Shown here piece after piece: positions 24,992 to 36,489 of a stretch of DNA of 36,617 nt (the stretch's first letter is position 1; each line of letters opens with the position of its first letter). Below the pieces are notes generated by a model. That model made no database searches. It was not told the DNA's origin and saw nothing but the letters and a program-made list of their open reading frames with translations. Source of the DNA: Magnetococcales bacterium (GTDB lineage: Bacteria; Pseudomonadota; Magnetococcia; Magnetococcales; DC0425bin3). The position numbers and the translations under genes are program-made. Location of the stretch: positions 1 through 36,617 of the forward strand of contig JADGCJ010000021.1 in NCBI GenBank assembly GCA_015229045.1, in the 5' to 3' direction.

Positions 24992-25189
24992 ATGGCCAAA
25001 ACCACCACCAAAACCACACTTGAAATCATGGACCAGGTTGCCAAGGCCAGACAGGCGCTCGACTATTTTGACCAACGTGCCCTGGATGATCGTGGCGTGT
25101 TGCGCTCCGCCATGGAGGTCCGCTCGCACCTGAACGCCGCCAGGGCACACATCACCCGGGCCAGCGAGAAGGCGGATGCCCTGAAATAG
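24992..25189 (+). CDS. Small hypothetical helical protein
   Basis: This is a 65-codon ORF between the hairpin after rubrerythrin and trpB2. The product is soluble and charged (8 Lys/Arg in the first half), with a heptad-like helical middle ([16 protein letters not shown]) and no cysteine or signal. There is no clear ribosome site before the ATG. I recognise no family. Its same-strand position and compositional similarity to neighbours make it a plausible real gene; conservation would settle this. Confidence 0.5.
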   Translation: MAKTTTKTTLEIMDQVAKARQALDYFDQRALDDRGVLRSAMEVRSHLNAARAHITRASEKADALK

Positions 25190-25241
25190 CTCACACAACG
25201 CATCCCACGTATCAACCCCTTTCAGTGTCAGAGAAAAACCC

Positions 25242-26591
25242 ATGCACCAGACCAAAATTCTGCTGGATGAGTCCGAACTCCCCAGCCATTGGTATAACAT
25301 CGTTGCGGACATGCCCAAGGCACCGGAAGCGGTGCTGGGTGCAGATGGCAAACCCATCGGACCCGATGCCCTGGCCGGTATTTTTCCCATGGCCCTCATC
25401 GAGCAGGAGGTATCGAGAGAGCGCTGGATCGCCATTCCGCCCGAGGTACGGGAGATCCTCAAGATGTGGCGTCCCTCTCCCCTGTTTCGCGCCCATCGGC
25501 TGGAAAAGGCTCTGGGAACACCTGCCCGCATTTATTACAAGTATGAAGGGGTCAGCCCCGCCGGATCACACAAACCCAACACCGCCATTCCCCAGGCCTA
25601 TTACAACAAAAAGGCCGGCATCACCCGCCTGACCACGGAAACCGGCGCCGGTCAATGGGGCAGTTCCATTGCCTTTGCCGGGCAAATGTTTGGTTTGCAG
25701 GTGCGTGTTTACATGGTCAAGGTGAGCTATCAGCAAAAGCCGTTTCGCCGCTCCATGATGGAGACCTGGGGCGCCGAGGTGTTCGCCAGCCCCTCCACCA
25801 TGACCAGCGCCGGCCAAAACGCCCTGGCCGCCGACCCTGACAACCCGGGTTCCCTGGGTCTGGCCATCTCCGAGGCGGTGGAGGAGGCCGCGAGCCGTCC
25901 GGATACCAACTATGCCCTCGGCTCGGTCTTGAACCACGTTCTCCTGCACCAGACGGTGATCGGTCTGGAGGCGAAAAAACAATTTGCCAAGGTGAATGAC
26001 TATCCGGACGTGGTGATCGGCTGTTGTGGAGGAGGCTCCAACTTTGCCGGAACGGCCTTCCCCTTCTTTGCCGACAAGGCCGCCGGGCAGGAGATCCGTC
26101 TGCTGGGTGTCGAACCGGCCTCCTGCCCGACCCTGACCCGGGGCCACTACGCCTACGATTTCGGCGACAGTGCCGGTCTCACCCCCCTGACGAAAATGTA
26201 CACCCTGGGCCACGACTTTGTTCCACCCGGCATTCACGCCGGTGGTCTGCGCTACCACGGCGAGTCGGCCCTGGTGTCGCAACTGGTCCATGAGGGATTG
26301 ATCGAGGCACGCGCCGTCCAGCAACTGGCCACCTTCGAGGCTGGTGTCCTCTTCGCCCGCAGCGAGGGGATCATTCCCGCCCCGGAGTCGGCCCATGCCA
26401 TCCGTGCCGCCATCGATGAGGCCCGGCAATGCAGCGAAACGGGTCAGGCCAAGGCCATCTTTTTCACCCTCTCGGGCCACGGCCACTTCGACATGACCGC
26501 TTATGACCAATACTTTGCCGGCAAACTGGTCGATTTTCACTATCCGGAAGAGGCCATTCGTGCGGCTCTTTCCCGTCTGCCGAAAGTCTAG
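25242..26591 (+). CDS. trpB2: TrpB2-type tryptophan synthase beta chain
   Basis: This is a PLP enzyme of the TrpB2 branch (TIGR01415), which joins indole (or related substrates) to serine. The product is 449 residues, longer than TrpB1 (about 400) and normal for TrpB2. The PLP lysine is K111 in [21 protein letters not shown] and the phosphate-binding [10 protein letters not shown] loop follow, with GVEP and LSGHGHFDM near the end. TrpB2 proteins often lack a TrpA partner, and no trpA is here. Roles suggested in the family include indole salvage. It ends against the convergent hybrid kinase, sharing the CTAG at the two stops. Confidence 0.94.
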   Translation: MHQTKILLDESELPSHWYNIVADMPKAPEAVLGADGKPIGPDALAGIFPMALIEQEVSRERWIAIPPEVREILKMWRPSPLFRAHRLEKALGTPARIYYKYEGVSPAGSHKPNTAIPQAYYNKKAGITRLTTETGAGQWGSSIAFAGQMFGLQVRVYMVKVSYQQKPFRRSMMETWGAEVFASPSTMTSAGQNALAADPDNPGSLGLAISEAVEEAASRPDTNYALGSVLNHVLLHQTVIGLEAKKQFAKVNDYPDVVIGCCGGGSNFAGTAFPFFADKAAGQEIRLLGVEPASCPTLTRGHYAYDFGDSAGLTPLTKMYTLGHDFVPPGIHAGGLRYHGESALVSQLVHEGLIEARAVQQLATFEAGVLFARSEGIIPAPESAHAIRAAIDEARQCSETGQAKAIFFTLSGHGHFDMTAYDQYFAGKLVDFHYPEEAIRAALSRLPKV

Positions 26592-29500
26592 CCTTCTGAC
26601 CTGGCCTGTTTTTTCAGCAAGATCCCCTCCTTTTCCGCCCAGGCGGAGAGGAGGGAGAGGGAAATTTCAAAATCATACGCTTCCAGGGCGGCCTGAATGG
26701 ACTTCAGCCTCTCCCGGCCTGACGCGCTCCGCACCAGGGGAAACAGTTTTTCGACAACCTGTTCCACGGCAGGATCAAAGGAGAGCAACAACCTGGTCGC
26801 CTGTTGAAACAGGGGTTCCAACACATCGGGTGGTGCGTCGCACCTCTCTTCGGATACCTTCCCGCAGTCGCAGGAGGGATCCGGAACGGGAGGGATGAGC
26901 GTCTTGATGGCCGTGACAATCTGGGCCAACTCACTGGCCGTCGAGGCCACCAGTTCGGCCAGCTCCGCCGCTTCAGGTTCGGTTCTGACCTGCTTTTCTA
27001 TTCTCCCTGCCATGTTGGCCAGCCGCGTAGCCCCGATCATAGCGGCAACCCCCTTCAAGGTGTGGGCGGTCAGCTCCAGATCGGCCATGTTTCCCCTCTC
27101 CAGGTCGTGTTCCATCTGCTGACACGCCCCCCCCTGACTGCGGGCAAACCTGAGGAGCAAGGATCGGTAAAGGGATACATCACCACCGACATGGCTCAGG
27201 CCCCTGGCCATCTCAATGCCAGGCACCGGGAGAAGGGATGGCGTCCTGGCAGGGTCTCGATCGGCGTCTCCTGCAACGGGCCGCCCGGGAGACCCGGCAG
27301 AACTCTTTTTGACCCATCTGACCAGGGTGGCATACAGCTCTTCCGGCACGACCGGCTTGGCCACATGGTCGTTCATGCCCACTTGCAGACATCTTTCCCG
27401 ATCCCCTGTCATGGCATTGGCCGTCATGGCGATGATGGGAAGCTCCTCGCGGCTCTTTGTGCGTCGAATCTCCCGGGTGGCGGCAAAACCATCCATGACC
27501 GGCATTTGCACATCCATGAGGATGACATCGAACGCTTCCCGCGTCGCCAGGGTCACCGCCTCTTGCCCGTCGTTGGCAATGCTCACCCGCACCTGCACCC
27601 GTTCGAGCAGCTCACGCGCCACCTGTTGGTTGATGTCATTGTCCTCCACCAGGAGCAGGGCAATATGGCTCAGTTGACGCACAAACGCCTCTCCTGCCCC
27701 CGTTTCATCACCAGGCAACGGAGCCGTCGGAAGAGCGTCCGAGGGGGTCAGACGCAGCCCCTGGCCGTTTCTGGCAAGACTCTGCGGCCATGACGCCATA
27801 CCGGACCCTCTGGCAAACCAGGCGGTAAATATGAAACAACTGCCGCGTCCCGGTTCACTCTCGACGCTGATCCGGCCACGCATCATCTCCACCAGACGCT
27901 TGCAGATGGCCAGGCCCAGCCCGGTCCCGCCATATTTTCGCGTGGTGGAGGAGTCCCCCTGGGAAAACTCCTTGAACAGATTACCCCTCTGCTCCTGCGT
28001 CATGCCAATTCCGGTGTCACGCACGGAAAATTTCAACAACACCTGATCCCGGAGATCCTCGTCCACTTCGATCAGAACGGTGACCTCGCCCTTTCCCGTA
28101 AACTTGATGGCATTGCTGACCAGGTTGGTCATGATCTGTCTGAGACGGTGCGCATCCCCGACCAGGTGCGTGGGAACCTTCTGGTCAATTTTGATCGACA
28201 GTTCCAGACCCTTCTCCTGGCTGTTGACCCCGACGATGGCCACCAATCCGCTCATGACCTCATCCAGAGAAAACTCCAGGTTTTCCATGGCAAGCTTGCC
28301 GGCCTCGATCTTGGAAAAGTCGAGGATGTCGTTGATCAACTGCAACAAGGCGTGGGCACTGAGGGTGGCCTTGGTCAAATAATCTCTTTGCTTTTTGGTC
28401 AGATCCGTCAGCATGCACAGGTGGGTCAGACCGATCACGGCATTGAGCGGGGTACGAATTTCATGGCTCATGTTGGCCAAAAAATCCCCCTTGGCCCGGC
28501 TGGCCTGCCCGGCCTTGATGGCCAACTCTTCGGCCTGCTGCCTGGCCTGGATCAACTCGGTGGTGAAGGCCTTCTGCTCGGAGACATCCACCAACACCCC
28601 GATGATGGCAGGAGTCTCCTGGTTCTCCCTGTGAAATTTGGACAAAATGACATCGACGGCGTGGTCCTTCCGGCTCCCCGATGCCAGATCCATCTCCTGG
28701 TGGATCCGGCTCAACTCGGGATGGGCGAGAAAGTCAGTCAGCAGGGCTGCCAGATGGGGTGTCCCCCGGGCGCCGAACACCTCTTGCAAAAAGAGTCCCT
28801 CCAGCCCCTCCTCGCCAACGCCGGTAAATTTTCGGAAGGCATCGTTGGAAAAAATCAGGGATCCGCTGCCATAGATGAAGAAAATCGGCAACGGCACGGC
28901 ATCGATCAATTGCCGCAGGAGTTTGCGCTCCTCCATGAAGGCCTTCTGCACCCGCTGCCGATCGGTAATGTCGCGAATCACCCCCACGGTGCCCACATAC
29001 CGGCGCGAACGATAGGAGGTCTCGCTGCCCACATCGCCATAAATGCCGGTGCTGTTGACCTCGACGTGGACAGAGGGAGAATCGATACTCTTGATTTCCA
29101 CAACGCCAGCGGCCTGACCCGATTTTGCGCGCAAGCGAATTTCCAAACCAACCGTCATGCGCACACCCGTGCGGCGTTCGTCGAACACTTTTTGCTCAGG
29201 ATTGGCTGTTCCCGCGCCAATCTTTTCCAACACCTTGTCCAGGCTGGCATCCGTGACATCGGCGCTGTGGATGATCTCCGAAAAATGTTTGCCGATCAGG
29301 TCGGACTGGTGATAACCAAGCCGCTCGATGGACTTGTTCAGAAAAGTGAACCGTCCCTCCGCATCGATCTTGTAGACAATATCCGGAATGGTCTGCACCA
29401 GACTGCGAAAGCGCTCCTCGGAAGCGGACAGCTGCTCCATGCTGTCATTCAACCGCTCGTTGATCTCGTAGAGGCGACTGTTTTTCTCTTCCATGTCCCT

Positions 29501-29893
29501 GTTGAAGTTGCGCAAGGCCAAGTGGGTCTTCACCCGTGCCAGAACAATCGGAGCGCTGATCGGCTTGGTGATGTAATCCACCGCCCCCATCTGCAAGCCC
29601 GCCAATTCATCTTCGGGACTTGACCTGGCGGTAATGAAAATCACGGGTATGTCGCGCGTTATGATATTGCTCTTCAAGTGGCGGCATACTTCGTGACCAT
29701 CCAGCGTCGGCATCATGATGTCGAGCAGAATCAGGTCCGGTTGCGGCTCCATGCTGGCCAAACGCAGCGCCAAAGAGCCATTGATGGCCGGACGCACCAT
29801 GTAGTCGTGCATCAAGATGCCCTTGAGAATGTCCAGGTTCTCCGGAACATCATCGACAATCAGAATGGAGGGTTTTCCCAGTCCATCACTCAT
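26588..29893 (-). CDS. Cytosolic hybrid sensor kinase REC-PAS-PAS-HK-REC-Hpt
   Basis: The product is 1101 residues with no membrane helix. In order: a REC domain with D58 and K110 (about 8-128), a coiled-coil at 130-160, PAS1 at about 158-312, PAS2 at about 322-441, HisKA with H477 ([10 protein letters not shown]), an ATPase domain with NAIKF, DTGIGM and GGTGLGL at about 585-690, a second REC with D794 (ILMDVQMP), and Hpt with H944 (HTLKG). GGAGG lies 6 nt before the ATG. It overlaps the upstream MHYT kinase gene by 8 nt and its second REC is very similar to that kinase's, so the two are paralogous and coupled. A multi-step phosphorelay within one chain is expected; the output partner is not identified. 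Confidence 0.95.
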   Translation of the reverse strand: MSDGLGKPSILIVDDVPENLDILKGILMHDYMVRPAINGSLALRLASMEPQPDLILLDIMMPTLDGHEVCRHLKSNIITRDIPVIFITARSSPEDELAGLQMGAVDYITKPISAPIVLARVKTHLALRNFNRDMEEKNSRLYEINERLNDSMEQLSASEERFRSLVQTIPDIVYKIDAEGRFTFLNKSIERLGYHQSDLIGKHFSEIIHSADVTDASLDKVLEKIGAGTANPEQKVFDERRTGVRMTVGLEIRLRAKSGQAAGVVEIKSIDSPSVHVEVNSTGIYGDVGSETSYRSRRYVGTVGVIRDITDRQRVQKAFMEERKLLRQLIDAVPLPIFFIYGSGSLIFSNDAFRKFTGVGEEGLEGLFLQEVFGARGTPHLAALLTDFLAHPELSRIHQEMDLASGSRKDHAVDVILSKFHRENQETPAIIGVLVDVSEQKAFTTELIQARQQAEELAIKAGQASRAKGDFLANMSHEIRTPLNAVIGLTHLCMLTDLTKKQRDYLTKATLSAHALLQLINDILDFSKIEAGKLAMENLEFSLDEVMSGLVAIVGVNSQEKGLELSIKIDQKVPTHLVGDAHRLRQIMTNLVSNAIKFTGKGEVTVLIEVDEDLRDQVLLKFSVRDTGIGMTQEQRGNLFKEFSQGDSSTTRKYGGTGLGLAICKRLVEMMRGRISVESEPGRGSCFIFTAWFARGSGMASWPQSLARNGQGLRLTPSDALPTAPLPGDETGAGEAFVRQLSHIALLLVEDNDINQQVARELLERVQVRVSIANDGQEAVTLATREAFDVILMDVQMPVMDGFAATREIRRTKSREELPIIAMTANAMTGDRERCLQVGMNDHVAKPVVPEELYATLVRWVKKSSAGSPGRPVAGDADRDPARTPSLLPVPGIEMARGLSHVGGDVSLYRSLLLRFARSQGGACQQMEHDLERGNMADLELTAHTLKGVAAMIGATRLANMAGRIEKQVRTEPEAAELAELVASTASELAQIVTAIKTLIPPVPDPSCDCGKVSEERCDAPPDVLEPLFQQATRLLLSFDPAVEQVVEKLFPLVRSASGRERLKSIQAALEAYDFEISLSLLSAWAEKEGILLKKQARSEG

Positions 29894-32800
29894 TGTCCGC
29901 CTCCAGATTCAAGCCCAGGGCCTCTGCGCACTGTGTCAACGTCTGTGCCGCACTTTCAAAATCGTACTGGGCAACCTGTTTTTCAATCCTGCCCAACCAA
30001 TCGAGCATCTCCCAGGAGCTGGAAACATTGCGCAGTGTCAGCAGGGTGTTTTCGACATCGGCATCGAAAATGGCCAACTGTTGTGCAGCTTTGCGTAACA
30101 GATTGGCCTCCTCTTTTTTGTTCGCCGCCGTTACCGAGGGGAGCGCGGCAACCTGGGCCGCCTCTGGTACCTCTCTGGGCATGGCCCGATCAATATCTGC
30201 AAAAACCTTGTGCAGCTCCCGCGTCACGGCATCCTGGAGGGTATCCAGGGACGCCATCTCAGCCCCCTGTTTGATGGCTGATTCCAGATCTGCGGCAACT
30301 TTTTGCAACACCTCGGCACCCACGGTGGCCGCGACCCCCTTGAGGGTATGCGCAATCCTCTCCGCCGTGGCAAAATCCCCGGCCAGCAGGGCGGCACGTA
30401 CAGATTGATCCGCCTCGCCTTGATTGACACGAAACCTGGCAAGGAGTCGGCGGTACCCCGCCAGGCTGCCGCCCATGCGTTGCAGGGCGACACGGGTATT
30501 GATGCCAGGAATCTCCAGTTGAGACGAGGGGGGGTGTTCTCCCGGGGGGGCCTCCTCCTCGTCTTGATCCACGCGAACAGGCAAGGGTTTGGGTGCAGCG
30601 GGTGAGACCCAGCGGGAGAGGGTGGCAAACATGGCATCGGGATCCACCGGCTTGGCAATATGGTCCTGCATGCCGGCGTCCAGACACAGCTCCCGGTCAC
30701 CGGACATGGCGTTGGCGGTCATGGCAATGATGGGCAGTCTGGCAAAACGGTCGTTTTTGCGTATTTCGCGTGTTGCCGTCAAACCATCCATGACCGGCAT
30801 GTGGACATCCATCAGGATGCCGTCCAGACTCTCCCTGGCGATCAGATCCAGGGCCTGCCTGCCATTTTCGGCCAGGATGACGGTGATATTGGCCTGTTCC
30901 AGCAACTCACGGGCAACCTGTTGATTGATTTCGTTATCCTCGACCAATAAAATTCGTGCGCCAGAGAGGAGGGCCATAAAGTTGCGTTCGCCGTCGTAGG
31001 CAATACCCACCCGTTTGGCGTCCGGCCTGGCGTGACCGAACGCATCCATGATCGACTCGAACAACACGCTTTGGCTGACAGGTTTGACCAGAAATCCATC
31101 CACCTGGGCTTCCTGGGTCGCCCGTTTGACCACACTCTCATCCCCGTAGGCGGTGGCCATGATGATGACCGGCAGGCGGCTCAAATCCAGTTCGTGGCGT
31201 ATTTTGGCGGCAGCGGCGATGCCATCCACCTCCGGCATCATGTAATCCATGATCACCAGGTCAAAGGGGAGACCCGACATGTCCGCTTCCTGCACCACAT
31301 TCATGGCTTCTCTGCCGTCCTGGGCCCTGGTCACCTTGAAGGTGAACGATTGCAAATAATCAGCGGTCACGTTACGGGCACTCTCATTATCATCCACGAC
31401 CAGCACCTTCATGCCCCGCAGATCGGTCGACGGCATCAGGGTTTTTTCCACGACCCGGTTGGAAATACCCAGGCGCACATCGAAAATGAATCGCGACCCC
31501 TCTCCGGGAGTGCTTTCGACCCGGATCTCTCCCCCCATCATCTCGATCAAACGTTTTGAAATGGTCAAACCCAGTCCGGTACCCCCATATTTTCGCGTCA
31601 CCGAGGTGTCCGCCTGGCTGAAGGCCTGGAACAATCCCTCCATCTGGGCCGGGGTCATGCCGATACCCGTGTCCCGGACCGTGAACCGGAGCCGCACAGA
31701 GGCCTCGGATCTGTCGAGAACCTCCGTCACAACGGCGACTTCGCCCGACTCGGTAAACTTGATGGCATTGTTGGTGAGGTTGATCAAAATCTGCCCCAGT
31801 CGCAAAGGATCGCCCACCAGGCTGGGTGGAATATCCGGGGTGGTGTTCACCAGAAATTCCAGATTTTTCTCCTGGGCCTTGATGGCAATCATGGTTGCCA
31901 GGCTTCCCAAAACCTCCTCCAGGGTAAAGTCGATGGCCTCCATGTCCAGACGGCCCGCCTCGATCTTGGAAAAATCGAGGATATCATTGATAATTCTCAA
32001 CAATGAGGTGGCTGAACTGTGGACCTTGCGAATGTAATCCTTCTGCCGCACGGTCAGGCGGGTTTGCAGACAAAGATGGCTCAGACCGATGATGGCATTC
32101 ATCGGGGTACGAATTTCATGGCTCATATTGGCAAGAAAATCGCTTTTTGCCCGCGCCGCCGCCTCTGCCCCCTCCTTGGCCTCGATCAAACTGGCCTCCA
32201 GCGCCTTCATGGCCGTCACATCGGTACGAATGGAGACATATTTGAAGGGCTTTTTTCTGTCATCCAGGAAAGGCACAATGGTGGCCCGTACCCAGTAGGC
32301 CTTGCCATCCCGATCCAGATTTTTGACCTCGCCATGCCAGGGCTGACCGTTGGCGATGCTCTTCCACAGGTTTCGATAAAACTCCTTGGAGTGTTCGCCC
32401 GACTTGACAAGGCGATGGTTGCGCCCGATCAGCTCTTCGCGCGTATAACCGCTGATGGCGACAAACTTGTCGTTGACATAGGTGATGTTGCCCCTGACAT
32501 CGGTGGCCGAAACGATGGCATGCTCATCGAGAGCCAGCTTCTGAAATTCAAGTTCCCGCAGGGCCGCCGCCTCCGCCTGTGCGGACATGCGCCGCACAAC
32601 GATGAACAGGGTGACCATCCAGGCCATGAAAAAACCCAGCACGATGCAGCAGAGCAAAACAACCATCCCCACAGGATGATCCTGAAATTTTTTCCAGGAC
32701 CACCCCGCAGGCCTGACATGGACAACGATTTTCCACTCCTGGGCGTTTTTCGCAAATTTTGGTTTCAAGTCGTCCCGCAACGAAGAGGTCAGGGATTGAA

Positions 32801-34433
32801 AGAAAAACTGTCCCTGGTCGGTCGAAAACAGACCCATGCTCTGACTCTTCAAGTATTTCCACACCCTGGGAAAGTGTGTGGAAAAAGTCACCGACTTGTG
32901 AAACATGAACCCCCAGTCATCCTCGGCATGCGGAGAGAGCAGATAATACCCCTCCTGGTCGATGAGGTAGACACTCTGGTCAGACTCTTTGACAAGGCTG
33001 CGCAGGTGACCCAGAACGATGGCACCCAAAAAGTCAAGAACAATGATGCCACGCTTCCTGTCTGTGCCATCAAAAACCGGAGCGGCAAAACGAATGACCG
33101 GCCTGTAAGGCTCCTCGATCCGCCCTTGTTCCACGCTCAGATCAAAACGGGAAACATAAAATTCACCCTTGGAAAGAGAGAAAGCCCCCTTGAAATAGTT
33201 CGTGTCCGATACATTGTGCAGTTGCGCATCGGGAACGACGGTCTGGGCATCGGGCGCCATGCTGATCCGCATGTTTTCCATGCCCTGATCATCGATGAAA
33301 CGAATCCGCTGGTAAACCCGACGCTCCCGTGCCATGAACTCGAACTGATGCACCAAACGCTCCCTGGCTTCATGGCTCCCCTTGCGCAAAAACTCAGCCA
33401 TGCGTCCACTGTCAACCAGTAAATTCAGATCGAAAAGGATGGTCTCGAAATCGTGGCCGGCATCCTTGACGACCCGGTCCATGGTCAGCTCTTTGGCAAA
33501 CTTGCCGGATATTTGTTCCGTCACATCGTGGATATAGGTAACGATCCAGGCAGTTCCCAGAACCAAACCCAGGACAATGGCCAATACCTTGAAAAAAACA
33601 GCTCTCTCCTCCTTGTGAAAGACGCAGCGCAAAAGCTGCACCCTTTTTTCAAACTCAGACTTTCCATCACCCAGGTTGGCAGCCAAAAGGGTGGAGACAA
33701 TGAGGACAAAGAAAATGATGGCCACCCCCATACCCACAACGACCGGGTCAATGACCACATCGGCCTGGGTGTAACAAGAGGGTCCAGGAAAAAATCCCGT
33801 TGCCGCCATGGCCGTATAGTGCATCCCGGAGATGGCCATGGCCATGATCAGGGGACTGATCTGACGACCCAGTCTGGAGTCCGGATTCCAGCCCAGAACA
33901 AGGGACAACTGCCGGGCATGAATGGCCAAAACCGCCAGCCCCACCGCCACAACGATGGAAACCACGAACAAAACAGGATCGAACAACATTTGCGCGTCCA
34001 GGTGCATGGCCATCATGCCGGAATAGTGCATGACACCAATGCCTGCCCCGCCGATCGTGCCCCCCATCCACAAGCGCAAGGATCCTGTCTGACTGCGCCC
34101 TGCCAGATGGAGCATCCAGGCCGCAGACAGAATGGCCGGCAGGGCAGAAAAAAGCGTCAGATCGAGGTTGAACTGGACGGCGATGGGGAGCTTGAACGCG
34201 AGCATGCCAATGAAGTGCATGGCAAAAACACCGCTCCCCAGGGCCAGGGCAGCAAAAGCCAGCCAGAAACCCCTGCGCGTCACACCCTCCTGGCGCAAAT
34301 ATTGGGTGACGGCCAACCCGGAAAAAGCACCCAAATAAGCAGCGAGCAAAGACAAAATCACCAACGCCGGATCGTAGCCCCCCGAAAGAGCCAAGGTTTT
34401 GTCAACACCTGCCTCGATAAATTTCGGCATCAT
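29886..34433 (-). CDS. Membrane hybrid kinase MHYT-Cache-PAS-HK-REC-REC-Hpt
   Basis: The product is 1515 residues from the ATG at 34433, which GGGAG precedes; a TTG at 34451 lies too near the predicted promoter. The N terminus is an MHYT domain, an integral-membrane module proposed to bind metal and sense O2, CO or NO. Three signatures are visible: MHFIGM (about 72-77), MHYSGM (135-140) and MHYTAM (204-209). A second membrane segment (about 280-300), a Cache-like extracytoplasmic domain (about 305-580) and another helix (about 588-615) follow. Then come PAS (about 630-745), HisKA with H772, ATPase, REC with D1063, REC with D1209 and Hpt with H1362. It is divergent from the di-iron GGDEF gene. 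Confidence 0.94.
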   Translation of the reverse strand: MMPKFIEAGVDKTLALSGGYDPALVILSLLAAYLGAFSGLAVTQYLRQEGVTRRGFWLAFAALALGSGVFAMHFIGMLAFKLPIAVQFNLDLTLFSALPAILSAAWMLHLAGRSQTGSLRLWMGGTIGGAGIGVMHYSGMMAMHLDAQMLFDPVLFVVSIVVAVGLAVLAIHARQLSLVLGWNPDSRLGRQISPLIMAMAISGMHYTAMAATGFFPGPSCYTQADVVIDPVVVGMGVAIIFFVLIVSTLLAANLGDGKSEFEKRVQLLRCVFHKEERAVFFKVLAIVLGLVLGTAWIVTYIHDVTEQISGKFAKELTMDRVVKDAGHDFETILFDLNLLVDSGRMAEFLRKGSHEARERLVHQFEFMARERRVYQRIRFIDDQGMENMRISMAPDAQTVVPDAQLHNVSDTNYFKGAFSLSKGEFYVSRFDLSVEQGRIEEPYRPVIRFAAPVFDGTDRKRGIIVLDFLGAIVLGHLRSLVKESDQSVYLIDQEGYYLLSPHAEDDWGFMFHKSVTFSTHFPRVWKYLKSQSMGLFSTDQGQFFFQSLTSSLRDDLKPKFAKNAQEWKIVVHVRPAGWSWKKFQDHPVGMVVLLCCIVLGFFMAWMVTLFIVVRRMSAQAEAAALRELEFQKLALDEHAIVSATDVRGNITYVNDKFVAISGYTREELIGRNHRLVKSGEHSKEFYRNLWKSIANGQPWHGEVKNLDRDGKAYWVRATIVPFLDDRKKPFKYVSIRTDVTAMKALEASLIEAKEGAEAAARAKSDFLANMSHEIRTPMNAIIGLSHLCLQTRLTVRQKDYIRKVHSSATSLLRIINDILDFSKIEAGRLDMEAIDFTLEEVLGSLATMIAIKAQEKNLEFLVNTTPDIPPSLVGDPLRLGQILINLTNNAIKFTESGEVAVVTEVLDRSEASVRLRFTVRDTGIGMTPAQMEGLFQAFSQADTSVTRKYGGTGLGLTISKRLIEMMGGEIRVESTPGEGSRFIFDVRLGISNRVVEKTLMPSTDLRGMKVLVVDDNESARNVTADYLQSFTFKVTRAQDGREAMNVVQEADMSGLPFDLVIMDYMMPEVDGIAAAAKIRHELDLSRLPVIIMATAYGDESVVKRATQEAQVDGFLVKPVSQSVLFESIMDAFGHARPDAKRVGIAYDGERNFMALLSGARILLVEDNEINQQVARELLEQANITVILAENGRQALDLIARESLDGILMDVHMPVMDGLTATREIRKNDRFARLPIIAMTANAMSGDRELCLDAGMQDHIAKPVDPDAMFATLSRWVSPAAPKPLPVRVDQDEEEAPPGEHPPSSQLEIPGINTRVALQRMGGSLAGYRRLLARFRVNQGEADQSVRAALLAGDFATAERIAHTLKGVAATVGAEVLQKVAADLESAIKQGAEMASLDTLQDAVTRELHKVFADIDRAMPREVPEAAQVAALPSVTAANKKEEANLLRKAAQQLAIFDADVENTLLTLRNVSSSWEMLDWLGRIEKQVAQYDFESAAQTLTQCAEALGLNLEADNE

Positions 34434-34461
34434 TGCGCTGTCATCTCCCAAAGTATTTCAG

Positions 34462-34489
34462 AATATATGGATTATTCAGAATCAATCAA
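34462..34489 (-). promoter_or_regulatory. Candidate promoter of the two hybrid-kinase genes
   Basis: Read on the minus strand, TTGATT (34489-34484), 16 nt, then TATATT (34467-34462) is a good sigma70 match. Initiation would be near 34455, leaving a short leader with GGGAG before the ATG at 34433. Two direct copies of TTCAGAAT on the plus strand (34457-34464 and 34475-34482) flank the -10 and could be a regulator site. Confidence 0.5.
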
Positions 34490-34558
34490 AAACGTTGGAC
34501 GACAACTCCTCGGGGCCATTCTATACGACAACCCCGTCTTTTTCCCCTGGAAATACGC

Positions 34559-34663
34559 AAACAACCTCCCCTGCCCTGTCACGGCTTCATGTATTCCCTG
34601 GTCCCCATAAATGGACTGTGGCTTGCAATCAATTTATGGGTATACTTCGGGAGGGGGTTGTTT
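34559..34663. repeat. Nested inverted repeats in the divergent kinase/GGDEF control region
   Basis: Inner arms CCCATAAAT (34604-34612) and ATTTATGGG (34632-34640) are perfect 9-bp complements. Outer arms AAACAACC (34559-34566) and GGTTGTTT (34656-34663) are perfect 8-bp complements. A TATACT (34641-34646) abutting the inner right arm could be the -10 for the plus-strand gene. The arrangement suggests an operator controlling the GGDEF gene, possibly also the kinases. Confidence 0.55.
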
Positions 34664-34695
34664 GAAAGAGTATGGATACAAAGACGGGAGTCGAC

Positions 34696-36471
34696 ATGGC
34701 CGAGGCACCATCCCCTGACTGGAACCACCCCATCTCCCTTGGTGACAACATTTGGTGGGTAGGCACCCCGTTGCGGGAAGACTCTTTTCAATGCCATACC
34801 TACCTGATCGATCATGGTGATGACTCCATTCTGATCGATCCGGGTTCCATGATCACCTTCAGCGAAATGATACGCAAAGTGACGGAGATCATGCCTCTTT
34901 CCCGGATACGCTGGATCATTTGCCAGCACCAGGATCCCGACATCACCGCCTGTCTGCCAGCCCTCGACCGCCTGATCACCCGACCCGATGCCGCCATCCT
35001 GACCCATTGGCGCGCCATTGCGCTGCTCAAACACTATGATGTCAAACTCCCCTTCCAGTGCATCGAAAAAATCGGCTGGCAGCTGAACAACCGGGGGCGC
35101 GCTGTCACTTTCGTCTTTACACCCTATCTGCATTTTCCCGGGGCCTTTTGCACCTTCGATCAACAGAGCGGTATTCTCTTTTCCAGCGATTTGTTCGGCG
35201 GCTTCACTGACGAATGGCAACTGTTCGCCAAGGATGAATCCTACTTCCATGCCATGCGCCCGTTTCACGAGCATTACATGCCATCGCAGACCATTCTGTT
35301 CGATGGCCTGACCAAACTGTCGCCGCTGCCCATCCGCATGATCGCTCCCCAGCATGGATCGATCATTCCACACCATCTGGTCCGCTTCATGATTGACCAT
35401 TTGAAAGAGCTGGATTGCGGTCTCTTTTCGCTGGCACAAAGCAATACGGACATCATACGCCTGTCCAAACTCAACCTCCTTCTGCGCCAATTCTTCAAAG
35501 ACCTCGTTTTTGCCAAAGAGTTCCGTTCCATCCTGGAAGCCCTGGCCCATCTGGCCGGGCAAATGCTCCCCCTGGAGCGATTGGATATCCATTGGATCCT
35601 GGACAGCCACAGATTTCTGCTCTGGTCACCTGAATATCACTATCGCCGCCGTGTCGAATCCCCACCCAAAGAGGTCGAGGCGCTTTTTTACGAAGAGGAG
35701 AGTGCGGTTGACTGGTCCGTGCGCGGTTTTTATCTCTGCATTCTCGAACAGGGTGGGCAACCAGCCCTGGTCCTCCATCTGCGCGATGCCGAGAGCGGCA
35801 AGGTGCGCGGATTGGCCGTCTTTCGCCTGAACGGAGCGGTTGTCCTCTCACCGGAGGAGGGGCAGATCGTCAATCGCATGGGCGAGGCCTTGAGCGTGGC
35901 CAGCATGCGCGAAATCATGCACTACGAGCTGGAAGAGGAGCGCCAACGCTACTACGAAAAATCCATCCGCGATCCCCTCACCCACCTCTACACGCGCTTC
36001 TATCTGCGCGAGGCGGCCCATCGACTGTTCGAGGTGCAAGATCGCGACCCGAACACCACCCTGGCTGTCGCCATGTTCGATCTGGATCACTTCAAGAGCG
36101 TCAACGACACCTATGGCCATGGCGCGGGTGATGATGTCCTGCGCGCCATGGGTGGCATCCTGCTCGAAGAGACACGCACCGCCGATATCCCCGTGCGTCT
36201 GGGCGGCGAGGAGTTTGTGCTGCTCCTGGTCGGGGCCAAAATGAAGGAGGCCTTTGAAGTGACCGACCGCATCCGGATGACGGTCGAAAAACTGACGCTC
36301 CCCGGGGTGTTGGCGGAACGCAAATTCACCGTCAGCGCCGGAGTGGCGTCGCGCATCCCCAAGGAGAGCCTGGAAGCGGTCCTCGAAAGGGCCGATGCCG
36401 CCCTCTATCGTGCCAAACGCTCGGGTCGCAACCAGGTACTCATCGCCGACCCGGAAGCACCCCCGCCCTGA
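34696..36471 (+). CDS. ODP-like di-iron sensor diguanylate cyclase
   Basis: The product is 591 residues from the ATG at 34696, which GGGAG precedes by 5 nt; an ATG at 34672 is weaker. The N-terminal 240 residues are a metallo-beta-lactamase-fold domain of the flavodiiron/ODP type. Its ligands appear complete: H78xD80xD82 (QHQDPD), H146 (LHFPG), D165 (SSDLFGG) and H220 (PQHGS). ODP proteins are known O2/Fe(II) sensors coupled to chemotaxis. A GAF-like middle (about 270-405) and a helix follow. The GGDEF domain (about 425-585) has DPLTHLYTR, DLDHFKSVND, GGEEF at 503-507 and an RxxD inhibitory site (R494, D497). I infer oxygen-controlled c-di-GMP synthesis. Confidence 0.9.
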   Translation: MAEAPSPDWNHPISLGDNIWWVGTPLREDSFQCHTYLIDHGDDSILIDPGSMITFSEMIRKVTEIMPLSRIRWIICQHQDPDITACLPALDRLITRPDAAILTHWRAIALLKHYDVKLPFQCIEKIGWQLNNRGRAVTFVFTPYLHFPGAFCTFDQQSGILFSSDLFGGFTDEWQLFAKDESYFHAMRPFHEHYMPSQTILFDGLTKLSPLPIRMIAPQHGSIIPHHLVRFMIDHLKELDCGLFSLAQSNTDIIRLSKLNLLLRQFFKDLVFAKEFRSILEALAHLAGQMLPLERLDIHWILDSHRFLLWSPEYHYRRRVESPPKEVEALFYEEESAVDWSVRGFYLCILEQGGQPALVLHLRDAESGKVRGLAVFRLNGAVVLSPEEGQIVNRMGEALSVASMREIMHYELEEERQRYYEKSIRDPLTHLYTRFYLREAAHRLFEVQDRDPNTTLAVAMFDLDHFKSVNDTYGHGAGDDVLRAMGGILLEETRTADIPVRLGGEEFVLLLVGAKMKEAFEVTDRIRMTVEKLTLPGVLAERKFTVSAGVASRIPKESLEAVLERADAALYRAKRSGRNQVLIADPEAPPP

Positions 36472-36489
36472 TCCCCCGGCCCTGGCCGT

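Noticed and set aside
28148..29623. 491-codon open frame on the plus strand
   Set aside because: It is antisense to the well-supported hybrid kinase; the frame stays open because of GC-rich codon bias and the translation has no family features.
32019..33422. 467-codon open frame on the plus strand
   Set aside because: It is a shadow of the MHYT kinase with His/Gln-rich low-complexity translation.
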